Assembly: GCA_043289735.1 (NCBI GenBank)
Contig: CP171343.1
Span: 558,001-622,000 of the forward strand
Length of the DNA: 64,000 nt
Reading direction: 5' to 3'
DNA from: Acetilactobacillus jinshanensis_A
GTDB lineage: Bacteria; Bacillota; Bacilli; Lactobacillales; Lactobacillaceae
The translations under genes were made by a program, and so were the position numbers. Positions 35,169 through 44,575 of this stretch are shown piece by piece. Position 1 is the first letter of the stretch, and each line of letters begins with the position of its first letter. The notes below the pieces were generated by a model. That model had not been told where the DNA came from. It made no database searches and saw only the letters and a list, made by a program, of their open reading frames with translations.

Positions 35169-35825
35169 CTAACGACTTGCCAAAATCAAAAGATAAAGCA
35201 CGATTAAAAAGCAAACCGGATATAAAATCCACAAAGCCGCGGTGATGTATAAACGATCCTGCCGACTGTTAAACCGCTGCTGCCATAGATTATCGATCGT
35301 GCCTAATTTATATAGAATTACGGCGATCAAATCCAAAAAGACGACTAGTTTAAAGCCGTGACCAATCAATGATAAGAATAAACCCATCAATTCAAGAGGC
35401 AAGGCGGCATTAGTCAAGGTCGCCAGCCGGTTAATGTAGCTCCAGACGTTTAAATCTGGATGACTAATCCAACGGCAAGCCCAATAACTTAGGCCAATCA
35501 GAATTAAAAAGCCGATGGTTACCAAAAATAGGCCGGAAAAGAAGCCGTCATGACGAAACGAACTTAAGTAAGAAACGGTACTGGTTCCGAATTCATCTAA
35601 ACTAGTACCGGACGGGGCATAATGAAACATGTTAGCTAGAAACTCTAGAATCGTATCAAAAAGATTCTTGAACGAAAGGGCTAAAATAACGATCGCGATA
35701 ATAAAAGAAGTCAGGCCATAGTACTTAGTAGAATGAAGATGATCTGGATTACCGGTAATCGTTTGGCCCACCCACGTAAAGTAGCGTTTCAGCCAGCTTA
35801 AATCTAATGATCGGTGCTTGAACAA
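35169..35825 (-). CDS. Multi-pass membrane protein, 218 aa
   Basis: The start is set at TTG 35825 because AAGAAAGGAAATCAAAGC gives a proper ribosome-binding site there. An ATG at 35888 would lie inside the terminator of the upstream gene. Five hydrophobic helices follow a short cytosolic stretch with LDLSWLKRYFTWVGQTI. It resembles the DUF6574-type membrane proteins of lactobacilli in layout; this assignment is tentative. Confidence 0.6.
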   Translation of the reverse strand: MFKHRSLDLSWLKRYFTWVGQTITGNPDHLHSTKYYGLTSFIIAIVILALSFKNLFDTILEFLANMFHYAPSGTSLDEFGTSTVSYLSSFRHDGFFSGLFLVTIGFLILIGLSYWACRWISHPDLNVWSYINRLATLTNAALPLELMGLFLSLIGHGFKLVVFLDLIAVILYKLGTIDNLWQQRFNSRQDRLYITAALWILYPVCFLIVLYLLILASR

Positions 35826-35847
35826 GCTTTGATTTCCTTTCTTAAAG

Positions 35848-35880
35848 TACAAAAAAAGTCTCCTCAAAGGGAGCCTATAG
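35848..35880 (-). terminator. Terminator after the gene at 35906-36241
   Basis: Minus strand GGCTCCCTTTGAGGAGACTTTTTTT: a short stem with one bulge followed by seven Ts, directly upstream of the TTG-started membrane gene. Confidence 0.6.
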
Positions 35881-35905
35881 GAAATCATTTAAATTATTAT
35901 TTCAA

Positions 35906-36241
35906 TTATTTATAAGACGTAAAATTCGGGTGAAAAGAAGGAACGCCTTTCTTTAAGATTACCCGACGGCAATAGCCGTTAACTACGTACGTCATCGGAA
36001 TATCCATTGACTTTAACACGTCAATAAACTTATGTTCAACGTTAACGTTTAATTTACCCAAATCGATTGAATAATCATTAGTGTCCTTCGTATCGTATTC
36101 TTCAAAGCCAAACGGTACCTGATCAAGTTTAACGCCCTGATCCATTAATTTATTAAATTGGTCACCAAAGGTCGTGTGATTCTTCTTTAGAATTGCAGTG
36201 GCTTTTTTAAATAAGTTACCGTTAACTTTAATTTCGGACAT
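35906..36241 (-). CDS. Unknown protein, 111 aa
   Basis: Soluble, beginning MSEIKVNGNLFKKATAILKKNHTTFGDQFNKLMDQGVKLDQVPFG. The first 45 residues are loosely like the ribbon-helix-helix of RelB/DinJ antitoxins, but no toxin gene is adjacent and the likeness is weak. The rest (IDLGKLNVNVEHKFIDVLKSMDI) is unfamiliar. Start after AGGAAGTAACCTAAA. Confidence 0.5.
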   Translation of the reverse strand: MSEIKVNGNLFKKATAILKKNHTTFGDQFNKLMDQGVKLDQVPFGFEEYDTKDTNDYSIDLGKLNVNVEHKFIDVLKSMDIPMTYVVNGYCRRVILKKGVPSFHPNFTSYK

Positions 36242-36371
36242 TTTAGGTTACTTCCTTTATACTTAATTCGTTAATTCATTTTTAATTATACCGTTTACCA
36301 TTAAGACGCGCAAAGACTAGCGATTGATGTTAAAATATAAACATCAATGAGAAAAAGGAGCTCTTTAAGCC

Positions 36372-36593
36372 ATGCGACGCGAAAATTATTACCGTCCCGA
36401 AAACAATTCAAGAGGAAATTACTATAATAATTACGGTCAACAGCCTCAGCAGCCGTATTATCCGCCACGACGTCACCATCACGTCTTTATGTGGGTCATC
36501 GTTATCATTCTTTGTCTAGGCCTCGGCTGGTTCGCAGCTGATCACTTCCTGGGCGTTAATAGTTCAGCTAAGAACGTTAACAACAATAGATGA
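36372..36593 (+). CDS. Single-pass membrane protein with Tyr/Gln-rich N-terminus
   Basis: 73 residues. An N-terminal region rich in Tyr, Asn, Gln and Pro (YYRPENNSRGNYYNNYGQQPQQPYYPPRRHHH), then one helix (VFMWVIVIILCLGLGWFAADHFLG) and a short tail. The stop is followed by frames such as KLEREMNRLNVTESAKDH (36613-36668), hinting that a longer extracellular coiled-coil part has been cut off by frameshifts. Start after AAAGGAGCTCTTTAAGCC. Confidence 0.55.
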   Translation: MRRENYYRPENNSRGNYYNNYGQQPQQPYYPPRRHHHVFMWVIVIILCLGLGWFAADHFLGVNSSAKNVNNNR

Positions 36594-36791
36594 TAATAAG
36601 AATACTAAGCCAAACTAGAACGGGAAATGAATCGCTTAAACGTCACAGAATCAGCAAAAGATCATTAAAATGATCGCGATAATCAACCGAGTCATACCAT
36701 CCGACACCTTGAAGAAACAGGCCTTAAATTGGATCTTACACTAAGTTATGATATATTTTTATTCTGTCACTTCGGAAAGGAGTAATACAGA

Positions 36792-36961
36792 ATGAAAAAT
36801 CCAGAATATCGAAAATTAAACGCAAGCCAAATAAAGTTCTTAAAACAATACGATCGAAAATACGGTGATGGCCACGGCCACATCATGATTAAAAATTTTA
36901 AAGGTCAAAAGACCTATTTAAACGAACACGACGTTGACGAATGGTTCTTTTTTGTTATCTA
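36792..36961 (+). pseudogene. Small unknown protein, frameshift at homopolymer
   Basis: GGAAAGGAGTAATACAGA precedes ATG 36792. The frame reads MKNPEYRKLNASQIKFLKQYDRKYGDGHGHIMIKNFK and, as written, ends after 42 codons at TAA 36918-36920. A one-base change in the AAAAATTTTA run would continue it as GQKTYLNEHDVDEWFFFVI to TAA 36959-36961, which looks the more natural reading. Function unknown. Confidence 0.45.
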
Positions 36962-36973
36962 AAATATCAAGAA

Positions 36974-37294
36974 TTATTTACTACTGTTAACTTCGATTTC
37001 GTGATTATCGACTTTCGTCAATTTGATTAGATCCTTTTCACCTTTATCAGTGAGAACTTTAGTAGCACCTTTATCCGGCTTAAAACTAACGTCATCATAA
37101 TCGTTAGCCGATAAGGCTCCGGCGATATCATTATCGTGCTTAGCGTCCATTTTAATTAATTCGTTCTTAACGGCTTCTTCGTCATCAAATACATCGTATA
37201 GATGACCGGTAACGGCGTTTAACGTAAAGGTAGTAATATATTTATCATGCATATCAATTAAGGCATCAAATTTAATCCGTTCACTGGTTGTCAT
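36974..37294 (-). CDS. Unknown acidic protein, 106 aa
   Basis: Soluble and rich in Asp, Glu and Lys (DVFDDEEAVKNELIKMDAKHDND). Start after ATGAGGAGATGTCGGT. No family recognised; stands alone, convergent with the small gene at 36792. Confidence 0.55.
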   Translation of the reverse strand: MTTSERIKFDALIDMHDKYITTFTLNAVTGHLYDVFDDEEAVKNELIKMDAKHDNDIAGALSANDYDDVSFKPDKGATKVLTDKGEKDLIKLTKVDNHEIEVNSSK

Positions 37295-37458
37295 ACCGAC
37301 ATCTCCTCATATAATTTAAGTATATCATACTTTAGAGATGCCAAACCGCAATCCAGCAAAAATTCGCTTTACGTATGGAGTAAGCTTTCCTTCATTTATT
37401 TAACAGTGTAAAATATGGACGAAAGGTTAAACAGAATCGGGAGATTCGGAGGTATAAA

Positions 37459-38145
37459 ATGTCACAGATTAGTCATCAACTGAAGCGTCACATTGATAAA
37501 CAGCGGCCCATCATTATCGGGGTCGCCGGTGGCTCCTGCAGTGGTAAGACCACCGTTAGCCGACTGATTTATCACAACCTCCGGGATAAATCTTTGATGA
37601 TCATTCACGAAGATTCTTACTATAAAGATCAGTCCAATAAGACGCCCGCGGAAAGAAAACTGACTAATTATGACCATCCCTTAGCGTTCGATAACGACCT
37701 ACTACTAGCTCAGTTAAAGCAGCTAATTCATCACCACGCCGTCGACGAACCGATTTATGACTACCGAATTCATAACCGAAGCAAAAAGACTAAGCATCAA
37801 GAACCGAAGGACGTCATCATTCTAGAAGGGATTCTGACCCTGTATGACAAACGAATTCGTGATCTGATGGACATTAAAGTCTACGTGGACGCCGACGACG
37901 ATATTCGTTTAATCCGCCGGCTTAAACGGGATACCAAAGAGCGGGGCCGTTCGTTAGACAGCATCATTCACCAATACCTAGCGACCGTTCGACCGATGTT
38001 TCATCAGTTCATCGAACCGACGAAGCGCTACGCTGACGTTATCATCCCGGAAGGCGGTCATAACCGCGTAGCGATTGATCTATTAACCACCAAGATCCGT
38101 TCGGTCCTCAAAAAAATCGGCAATTACCGTCAGGACGAAAAATGA
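37459..38145 (+). CDS. udk: Uridine kinase
   Basis: Phosphorylates uridine and cytidine. 228 residues. P-loop GVAGGSCSGKTTVSR, HEDSYYKD, NYDHPLAFDNDLL, PIYDYRIHNR, VIILEGILTLYD, and RRLKRDTKERGRS (lid). Intact, start after GGAGATTCGGAGGTATAAA. With upp interrupted, this is the intact pyrimidine ribonucleoside salvage enzyme of the window. Confidence 0.95.
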   Translation: MSQISHQLKRHIDKQRPIIIGVAGGSCSGKTTVSRLIYHNLRDKSLMIIHEDSYYKDQSNKTPAERKLTNYDHPLAFDNDLLLAQLKQLIHHHAVDEPIYDYRIHNRSKKTKHQEPKDVIILEGILTLYDKRIRDLMDIKVYVDADDDIRLIRRLKRDTKERGRSLDSIIHQYLATVRPMFHQFIEPTKRYADVIIPEGGHNRVAIDLLTTKIRSVLKKIGNYRQDEK

Positions 38146-38231
38146 CTAACGATAAATAATCAAAATAAATAAGCTAAAATAAATTTTGTCATTTACTTTA
38201 CGACTATCTTTGATCAAAGGAAGACTGCTAA

Positions 38232-38789
38232 ATGTTAAATGAATCCATCATTCAAAAAATGAAAAGCTATTTGACGGCTAATCAAGCCAAAAGCGTAATC
38301 TCCCAAATGAAAAAACGTTACAACATTTATCATGCGGGACAAATTATTGGCCGCGTGCTAAACAAAAAATTCGGTTACGCCAAGCCAGCGTTCGTTATTT
38401 CAGGAATTGCTCCCGATTCGGTTGAAAAACTCGGCTTTGAATGCGTTGACGTACCGTGCCTCTTAACCATTATGAATTATAGACCCATCGTTGATCAGTT
38501 TATTTTTGGGCACGTCTTATCATATAAAGAAGATCACATGATAGCGGATTTTATGAACATTCGGCACCTAAGTAAAGCTCAGATGCAGGTGATTTTGACC
38601 CAAATTCATCAGATCAACCGTTGCTTTTTGCCGAGTGCTAACGTATCAATCCGTCATCAGCAAATCGTAATCACCCAAAAATTATTTAAAGATACGTTTG
38701 CCAAGAGTGCGATTCATCTATTAGAAGATCAGAAAGCCCTGCAACTAGGCAAAGCAAGATTAGATAACGGCGAGCTCTATCATTTTTGA
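38232..38789 (+). CDS. Unknown protein, 185 aa
   Basis: Soluble, beginning MLNESIIQKMKSYLTANQAKSVISQMKKRYNIYHAGQIIGRVLNKKF. The middle has PDSVEKLGFECVDVPCLLTIMNYRPIV. No motif recognised. A 51-aa basic peptide follows 14 bp downstream, probably in the same transcript. Confidence 0.6.
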   Translation: MLNESIIQKMKSYLTANQAKSVISQMKKRYNIYHAGQIIGRVLNKKFGYAKPAFVISGIAPDSVEKLGFECVDVPCLLTIMNYRPIVDQFIFGHVLSYKEDHMIADFMNIRHLSKAQMQVILTQIHQINRCFLPSANVSIRHQQIVITQKLFKDTFAKSAIHLLEDQKALQLGKARLDNGELYHF

Positions 38790-38803
38790 AGAGGGTTGAT
38801 AAG

Positions 38804-38959
38804 GTGAATCTTCATAAATTACGTTTAATTAAACAGCTCCACCAAATTTACGGTAATAAAATTGATTCTGTAATCAGGGCGAAGCCAGACTCACCGGTCT
38901 ACAATCGAACGTGCCATCTTAATGGCATTCAAAAGCTACGAAAGCGACTTAAGAAATAA
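38804..38959 (+). CDS. Small basic protein, 51 aa
   Basis: GTG start at 38804 after GAAGAGGGTTGATAAG. Strongly basic (NLHKLRLIKQLHQIYGNK ... NGIQKLRKRLKK) and probably nucleic-acid binding or structural. Short spacing to the upstream gene supports cotranscription. Family unknown. Confidence 0.5.
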   Translation: MNLHKLRLIKQLHQIYGNKIDSVIRAKPDSPVYNRTCHLNGIQKLRKRLKK

Positions 38960-38991
38960 ACTTTAATTTATTTTTGTCTAATTCAAAAAAT

Positions 38992-40346
38992 TTAACCAAC
39001 GATAGCGTTCAACAACAGGACCATCAAAAGGCCAACGATCGAAATCACCGTTTCCAAAACGGTCCAGGTCTTTAAGGTCTCACCAACCGTTAAATCAAAA
39101 TACTCCTGAAACATCCAGAATCCGGTGTCGTTAACGTGGGACGCTGCTAATGAGCCAGCGCCGATCGCCAGAACCATCAAGACCGGATCAACGTTCGAAG
39201 CGTGCATGATGGGCGTAACTAGACCGGCAGCCGTCATCCCGGAGACCATGGCAGAACCAAGGGAGACCCTTAGGATAACTGCAATCAACCAACCTAGAAT
39301 CAACGGTGACAAATTAGCATGCATGACCAAGTGCTGAATCGCGGTACCAACGCCACCGTCGATCAACACCTGTTTAAAGGCGGCGCCACCGCCGATGATG
39401 AACAGCAGCATCGCGATCGAATCGACCGCCTTTTTAATCGTCTGTGAAATGTCGGCCATCGTCTTACCACGATGAAAGCCCATTGACCAGATGGCAAAGA
39501 GCAGTGAAATCACCATTACTAGAATCGGGTTGCCTAAAGCAGTGAAGATCGCGTCCAAGCCATGCGGATCTTTAGGTGCTTTTCCGCCGTTAAATACGAT
39601 TTGGTAAACAGTTGCAATCGCCATAAAAATAACCGGGAAGAGGGATGTTAACGCCGAAATCCCGAACTTAGGCGTTTCACTTAATTTGAAATGGTGCATT
39701 TTACCAATGGCTGGCAACGAGTGTTTAACCACGAAGGCATCGGGAATGTACTTCCGAGCCAGCTTTGAAAAGAGGGGCCCTGCAATAATCGCACACGGAA
39801 TCGCGACAATAATTCCTAACAGCAACGTTTTACCCATATTAGCATCCAACGTTGCAGCAACGGCTGTCGGCGCCGGCTGCGGTGGCAAAAAGCCCTGGGT
39901 CGCTGACAACGCTGCAGCCATTGGAATCCCAAGTATGAAAAAGGGATCTTAGCTTCCAGTGAGATCGCGAATACAATTGGCGTTAACAGCACCAGACCAA
40001 CTTCGAAGAACAACGACATCCCAATAATAAAGGACGCCGCGGCAATCGCCCATTGTAGCCGTTTTCGGCCGAACTGATTAATCAGTGTCTGGGCAATCCG
40101 GTAGGAACCACCGGCGTCGGAAACCAGATGGCCGATTACGGCTCCAAAGCCGAAGATGATGACTAATTCACCTAACGCACCACCAATTCCGTTTTTAATT
40201 GAATTACCAATTTGGGCTGGATTCATACCTAGCCCTAAAGCAACCAGAATCGCCGTTACGATCAGTGACACAAACGTGTTCAGTTTTAATTTAACGATTA
40301 AGAATAAAAGCAGCAAAATTCCCAAAACTAAAATGGTAATTTGCAT
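38992..40346 (-). pseudogene. gntP: GntP-family gluconate:H+ symporter, one frameshift
   Basis: The first part (MQITILVLGILLLLFLIVKLKLNTFVSLI ... FGFGAVIGHLVSDAGGSYRIAQTLI ... FFEVGLVLLTPIVFAISLEAKIPF) and the second (FILGIPMAAALSATQGFLPPQPAPTAVAA ... GSLAASHVNDTGFWMFQEYF) together form a complete GntP permease of about 450 residues. They are joined by a single shift near 39945 in a CCCTTTTTC run where one T appears missing. This may be a read error in a functional gluconate importer. Confidence 0.85.
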
Positions 40347-40485
40347 AGGTCAACCTCGATTCAAAAAATTGTAAATAATACCTTTATTTTATTATATTTT
40401 TACAATTTTTAAATCGTTCTCGAGATATTTTTACCCATTTAACGACATTCGAACGAAAATGATATAATAACCCCAACTTATTATC

Positions 40486-41252
40486 TTGGAAAGCAGTCGT
40501 TTTCTTTCGACCTGGACGGAACACTATTAACCGACGATCAGCAGATCCTGCCGTCCAGCGTCACCGCCATTCACGAACTGCAGGCTAATCACGTGGTGCC
40601 GGTCATCTGTACCGGCCGCAACATCAAAGAAATTCAGAGCATTATCGAAATTACCGGAATCGATACCTTAATTACCGAAAACGGAAGCTATATTAAACAT
40701 CACCAAACCATCCGAATCGAAAACATTCGCAAAAAAGTGATTAAAGAACTGGTCGACTTGGCCAATCAACTAGGTGATGCAGTCGGTTTCCGCAACGCCA
40801 ACGGGGTCGCCGTCACCAAGATTAATAAGTACACCCGAAACTGCTACGGCGGGTACTTTAAATGGGCCAAAGTTGATCCCTACTATTATTTAAAAAAGCC
40901 CATCAACTTTCTCAACGTCTTCACGGACGGTGGCGACGTCCAGAAATATCGGGATGCCTTTAAGGACGAGTTAGCGATTATTCAAAACGATCCGCACGTC
41001 TTGGACATTAACCGGGCCGACGTCAGCAAAGCTACCGGAATTCAGGACGTCCTGACCGATTTTCACTGGAACGGCTTACCTACCTACTGCTTTGGCGATG
41101 CGTATAACGACATCCCGATGTTCAAAAAGGTCCAGCATTCCGTTGCGATGGCGAACGCCGACGATAAATGTAAACAACGGGCCGATCACGTGACCGATTC
41201 CAATAACGACAACGGTATCGCTCACGGCTTGCGTTATTATCATTTAATTTAA
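40486..41252 (+). pseudogene. HAD-type (Cof) phosphatase, N-terminal frameshift
   Basis: The body is one frame from 40500: FDLDGTLLTDDQQILPSS (catalytic Asp), CTGRNIKEIQSII, ITENGSYI and FGDAYNDIPMFKKVQHSVAMANA with the acidic metal ligands, as in Cof sugar-phosphate phosphatases. Just upstream the sequence reads KAVVF in another frame; deleting one T of TTTC would give KAVVFFDLDGT. No ATG is in reach, and a TATAAT box at 40460-40465 lies only about 25 bp ahead, so the start cannot be settled. Confidence 0.75.
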
Positions 41253-41286
41253 TCAAAGAAAAATAAAAAGCCGTCAAGTCGCTAAC

Positions 41287-41480
41287 CTAGAAATAATCGT
41301 GTTCCCGAATAAAACTCTGCGATTTAAGCTTGGTCAACTGATCTTTAAGGGCTTGATTTTCTTTAGTCAACTTTTTGACCCGTTTAAACGCTTTTTTCTT
41401 TTTTTTATTTAAACTCTTTTTTCGATCGTGTTCCTTTTCGTACTTAGCGTGCCAATCGACCGGCTTTGGATCGGCATCGA
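41287..41480 (-). pseudogene. Lys-rich coiled-coil remnant
   Basis: Minus-strand frame KPFDADPKPVDWHAKYEKEHDRKKSLNKKKKKAFKRVKKLTKENQALKDQLTKLKSQSF, ending at TAG near 41287. No start codon lies between it and an upstream TGA. Heptad-like Leu spacing suggests a coiled coil. Probably the end of a small phage-like or surface gene. Confidence 0.4.
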
Positions 41481-41586
41481 AAGGCTTCGTTATTATGATA
41501 ACGAATTCGGATGAATCAATTCAACATTTTTATCACTTAGTGATAAACTTAATTTAGAGATAAATATTAGAAGGGAACGTGATTTC

Positions 41587-41787
41587 ATGAAAAACTGGAT
41601 CAAAATCATTTGCGGTTTAATCGTATTAGGAATCGTATTGTTTTTACTTGGGAAGTACAATCCGTTACATATGCTTAATTGGTTAACCGCCATCGTTGGT
41701 ATCATCGTAGGAGTTGCCAGTTTAATGTACTTAGAGTTAACTGGGGTAAATATATCGACAAGACTTTATAAAATAACGGAAAATTAA
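41587..41787 (+). CDS. Small membrane protein, 66 aa
   Basis: Two helices (IIKIICGLIVLGIVLFLLG region and LTAIVGIIVGVASLMYLEL). Start after GAAGGGAACGTGATTTC. The transcript ends in the terminator at 41798-41826. Function unknown. Confidence 0.55.
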   Translation: MKNWIKIICGLIVLGIVLFLLGKYNPLHMLNWLTAIVGIIVGVASLMYLELTGVNISTRLYKITEN

Positions 41788-41797
41788 TTAACGTTTG

Positions 41798-41826
41798 GAC
41801 TTCTGTTTTCAGAAGCCTTTTTTTAT
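41798..41826 (+). terminator. Terminator immediately before the second EamA gene
   Basis: GGACTTCTG TTTT CAGAAGCC followed by TTTTTTT. The next gene's ATG at 41829 is only a few bases downstream, which is unusual. Confidence 0.75.
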
Positions 41827-41828
41827 CT

Positions 41829-42716
41829 ATGCGTAAACAGAGTAGGGGACTTCTCTTAGACATCATTGGCTGTATCTGCTGGGGCGTTTCGGGAACCTTT
41901 AGTCAATACCTCTTCGATAATCACGTCGTTTCGGTCTGGTGGATTGCCGGCATCAGAGCGTTGATCGCTGGAATCGTGATCTTAGGTGCTTATAAAATTT
42001 TTCAGCACGGAGCGTTAACTTCAATTTGGCACCACCCTCACGACGGGCTGGTCTTACTAGCGTTTACTTTTCTGGGTATGCTGCCGTGGCAAGTGACTTA
42101 TTTCTTAGCCATCAAATACAGCAACGCACCGACCGCTACCGTTCTCCAGTTTACCGGACCCGTTTTTATTATCCTGACGATGTCAGCCCTTAAATTTAGC
42201 TGGCCCCGTCGTATCGATGTCATTTCAATCGTTATTTCAATGGCGGGATTAATCCTGTTAGTAACTAACGGGCGATTAACCCGGTTAGCCTTGGCACCGC
42301 TCGGTGTTTTATGGGGCGTTATGACCGGCGTTACCCAGGCGACCTACACCTTGATTCCCCGAAAATTATTAGATAAATATAATTCAGAATTAATTCTGGG
42401 CTGGGCGATGCTGTTAGGCAGCTTTCCGTTGGTCCCTAAAATTCATTTCTTACCGGCCTATAAATTAACGCCGTTAGTTTTAATCGCACTGGCCGTAATC
42501 ATTTTTGGCGGAACCATAATCGGCTATTTATTCTATTTAATTAGTCTAAAATATTTACGGCCAACCGTTACCGGGATGCTAGATTGTTTCGAACCTTTGA
42601 CTGCCACCATCCTATCAGTCATCTTTCTAGGGACCCGGATGACTTGGATCGAAGTTATCGGCGCCTTGATGATCTTGTTAACCGCCTTTTTGCAGGCCAT
42701 CCCGGAAAAGCGTTAA
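41829..42716 (+). CDS. EamA/DMT-family transporter, second
   Basis: 295 residues, ten helices in two EamA repeats (LLLDIIGCICWGVSGTFSQYLFDNHVV ... PWQVTYFLAIKYSNAPTATVLQFTGPVFIIL; LWGVMTGVTQATYTLIP ... LRPTVTGMLDCFEPLTATILSVIFLGTRM). The likely role is metabolite export. The ATG at 41829 sits directly after a terminator T-run without a ribosome-binding site; a start a few codons later is not obvious either. Not closely similar to the EamA protein at 24696. Confidence 0.82.
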   Translation: MRKQSRGLLLDIIGCICWGVSGTFSQYLFDNHVVSVWWIAGIRALIAGIVILGAYKIFQHGALTSIWHHPHDGLVLLAFTFLGMLPWQVTYFLAIKYSNAPTATVLQFTGPVFIILTMSALKFSWPRRIDVISIVISMAGLILLVTNGRLTRLALAPLGVLWGVMTGVTQATYTLIPRKLLDKYNSELILGWAMLLGSFPLVPKIHFLPAYKLTPLVLIALAVIIFGGTIIGYLFYLISLKYLRPTVTGMLDCFEPLTATILSVIFLGTRMTWIEVIGALMILLTAFLQAIPEKR

Positions 42717-42754
42717 ATTTATAAATATTGAATTAAGATATAAACCTTGTAAAC

Positions 42755-42795
42755 AAAAAAGTGATTCGTTACATAATACCGCGAATCACTTTTTT
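42755..42795. terminator. Bidirectional terminator
   Basis: AAAAAAGTGATTCG (42755-42768) and CGAATCACTTTTTT (42782-42795) form a perfect stem between two convergent genes, with A- and T-runs for use on both strands. Confidence 0.85.
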
Positions 42796-42821
42796 AGTTC
42801 TGATTTGATTTTAAATTACAA

Positions 42822-43142
42822 TTATTGCAAACGATTAATCTGTTTAAGACTTTCGTCCAGGGAGGCGTTGCTTAAATGGTGTTTCTTACTGAAAGTCTTT
42901 AATTGATCATCTGATAAGCCTTTAAATTCCTGAAAATTACTGTGGGACTGAATAGCGTGGTGCTTCAGCATGTATAAATACAATGCTTTACCCGCACTTT
43001 GAACATGATTATCATGATTCAAGCCCATTGCGGAGCGCCGATTAAAAGCTTGGTCTTCAATTGCCAGAATTTTAACGGCGTTTTTGTTCGTTCGTTTCGT
43101 ATCTTCGCGAAACCGTTTTAAATACTTGCGATTTATTTTCAT
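42822..43142 (-). CDS. Unknown basic protein downstream of rep, 106 aa
   Basis: ATG 43142 is preferred because TTTAGGTGATTTTT precedes it. The product (MKINRKYLKRFREDTKRTNKNAVKILAIEDQAFNRRSAMGL ... LSDDQLKTFSKKHHLSNASLDESLKQINRLQ) is soluble and basic. Its position just after the Rep_3 gene suggests an accessory replication or copy-control protein, as often found in theta plasmids; this is inference from context. Confidence 0.5.
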   Translation of the reverse strand: MKINRKYLKRFREDTKRTNKNAVKILAIEDQAFNRRSAMGLNHDNHVQSAGKALYLYMLKHHAIQSHSNFQEFKGLSDDQLKTFSKKHHLSNASLDESLKQINRLQ

Positions 43143-43170
43143 AAAAATCACCTAAATTTTAAAATTAATT

Positions 43171-43971
43171 CTAACCGTTCTTATGGGATTCTAATCGTTC
43201 CTGAACCTTATTTTCAGTTTGATATAACTGACGGCGGCTCTTTTTATGCAGAAGAACGTTGACGCCCACGACTTTTCGACCGTGTTTATAGGGTCGGATC
43301 CGAATGTTCATATCGGTTAATTCATTGATTTCCCGTTTAGCAGGACGTAAGACTCGGGCTTTAAAGTTAGCGAACTGCGGATACTTGTTGCGCAGATCCA
43401 AGGCTTCGCGAAGTTCACCCAACGAATAATTAAAACCTTTGCGCGAATTCTGCATCGAATAGTACGAAACGAAAAGTTCATACAAACGGATACTGTAGGA
43501 ACTCTGCATCGTCATGATGTAGTAGTAATTATATTGAGTAAAGAACTGCTTGGTCTTTAGCAGAAACGGCTTCAATCGGTCGTCGAACCGGACCGTAAAG
43601 GTATTCGTATTATGGTTAACTTCGACTTGCGAAAACCAGCGAACTAAGGTCTCTCGATTATGCGACTTCTTAAGCCAGAACGATTTATCGGCTAACCGCT
43701 TTAAATCCTGTTTAATCTTATGGACGTTAAAGCGATTTTCCTTTAGCCCCATAAACCGAGCGTATTCTTTAACGTTAAACGTAAAGGTCAAATTCCGGGT
43801 ATCCGAATTAATCTGCTGAATCAAATGCAGAATAATTTTCTGTTCATTCGTCGTTAACGAATAACGGGTATTTTGAATTAAATCGTTACGCTTAACGACC
43901 GGATAATTACGAACTTTAAATTCGTGTAATACTTCGGATCCACCTTTAAGTTTTTTTGGAACTTTCGGCAT
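43171..43971 (-). CDS. repB: Rep_3-family plasmid replication initiator (RepB)
   Basis: 266 residues with the two winged-helix domains of iteron-binding Rep_3 initiators: RNDLIQNTRYSLTTNEQKIILHLIQQI, EYARFMGLKENRFNVHKIKQDLKRLADKSFWL, YYYIMTMQSSYSIRLYELFVSYYSMQ, FNYSLGELREALDLRNKYPQFANFKARVLRPAKREINE. Such proteins bind iterons and open the adjacent origin of theta-replicating plasmids. Start after TGGGAGGATTTAAGAT. The gene is intact and points away from a 20-iteron array, exactly the order of a functional replicon. Confidence 0.92.
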   Translation of the reverse strand: MPKVPKKLKGGSEVLHEFKVRNYPVVKRNDLIQNTRYSLTTNEQKIILHLIQQINSDTRNLTFTFNVKEYARFMGLKENRFNVHKIKQDLKRLADKSFWLKKSHNRETLVRWFSQVEVNHNTNTFTVRFDDRLKPFLLKTKQFFTQYNYYYIMTMQSSYSIRLYELFVSYYSMQNSRKGFNYSLGELREALDLRNKYPQFANFKARVLRPAKREINELTDMNIRIRPYKHGRKVVGVNVLLHKKSRRQLYQTENKVQERLESHKNG

Positions 43972-44050
43972 ATCTTAAATCCTCCCACGACTGCATTGTA
44001 ATTCAGCCCATAAATATAAATCCACTGATTTTAGAATTTTTATAACGGAG

Positions 44051-44570
44051 CGTTAGGTATCCGTTATAGTTAAAAATCGTTATTAAATCAAGGAATAACC
44101 CCGTTAGTGATTTGTTATACTTCATTAAAATAAAACTTAAAACCGTTAGGTATCCGTTATAGTTAAGATCGTTAGGTATTTGTTATAGTTAGAAACAGAG
44201 CGTTAGGCATCCGTTATAGTTACCGTTAGTTATTTGTTATATTTAGCGTTAGGTATTTGTTATAGTTCGCCGTTAGATATCTGTTATATTTACCGTTAGG
44301 TATCCGTTATATTTACCGTTAGGTATCCGTTATATTTCCGTTAGGTATCTGTTATATTTAGCGTTAGGTATTTGTTATATTTACCGTTAGATATCTGTTA
44401 GGTTTCAGTTGGCCGGCGTTAGCAATCCGTTATATTATCGTTAGTGGTATGTAAGAATTTCGTTAGCAAGCCGTATGACTTCCGTTAGTGCTTTGTTATA
44501 TTTCGTTAGTGATCCGTTATATTACCGTTAGATAGTAGTTAGATTACGTTAGTAATTTGTTATATTTAGT
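44051..44570 (+). repeat. Origin iterons, about 20 copies of a 22-bp repeat
   Basis: Units begin at 44051, 44102, 44144, 44170, 44201, 44224, 44247, 44271, 44294, 44317, 44339, 44362, 44385, 44417, 44439, 44461, 44483, 44504, 44526 and 44547. The consensus is CGTTAGgTATcyGTTATAkT. The central copies are regularly spaced at 22-24 bp and the outer ones diverge. This is the Rep binding array of an iteron origin. Confidence 0.92.
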
Positions 44571-44575
44571 GTTAT

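Noticed and set aside
35906..36241. Calling a RelB/DinJ antitoxin
   Set aside because: Similarity limited to a loose N-terminal pattern and no toxin gene adjacent.
44051..44570. Repeat array considered as a CRISPR
   Set aside because: Units are adjacent with almost no spacer, diverge in sequence and lie next to a Rep_3 gene; no cas genes. They are origin iterons.
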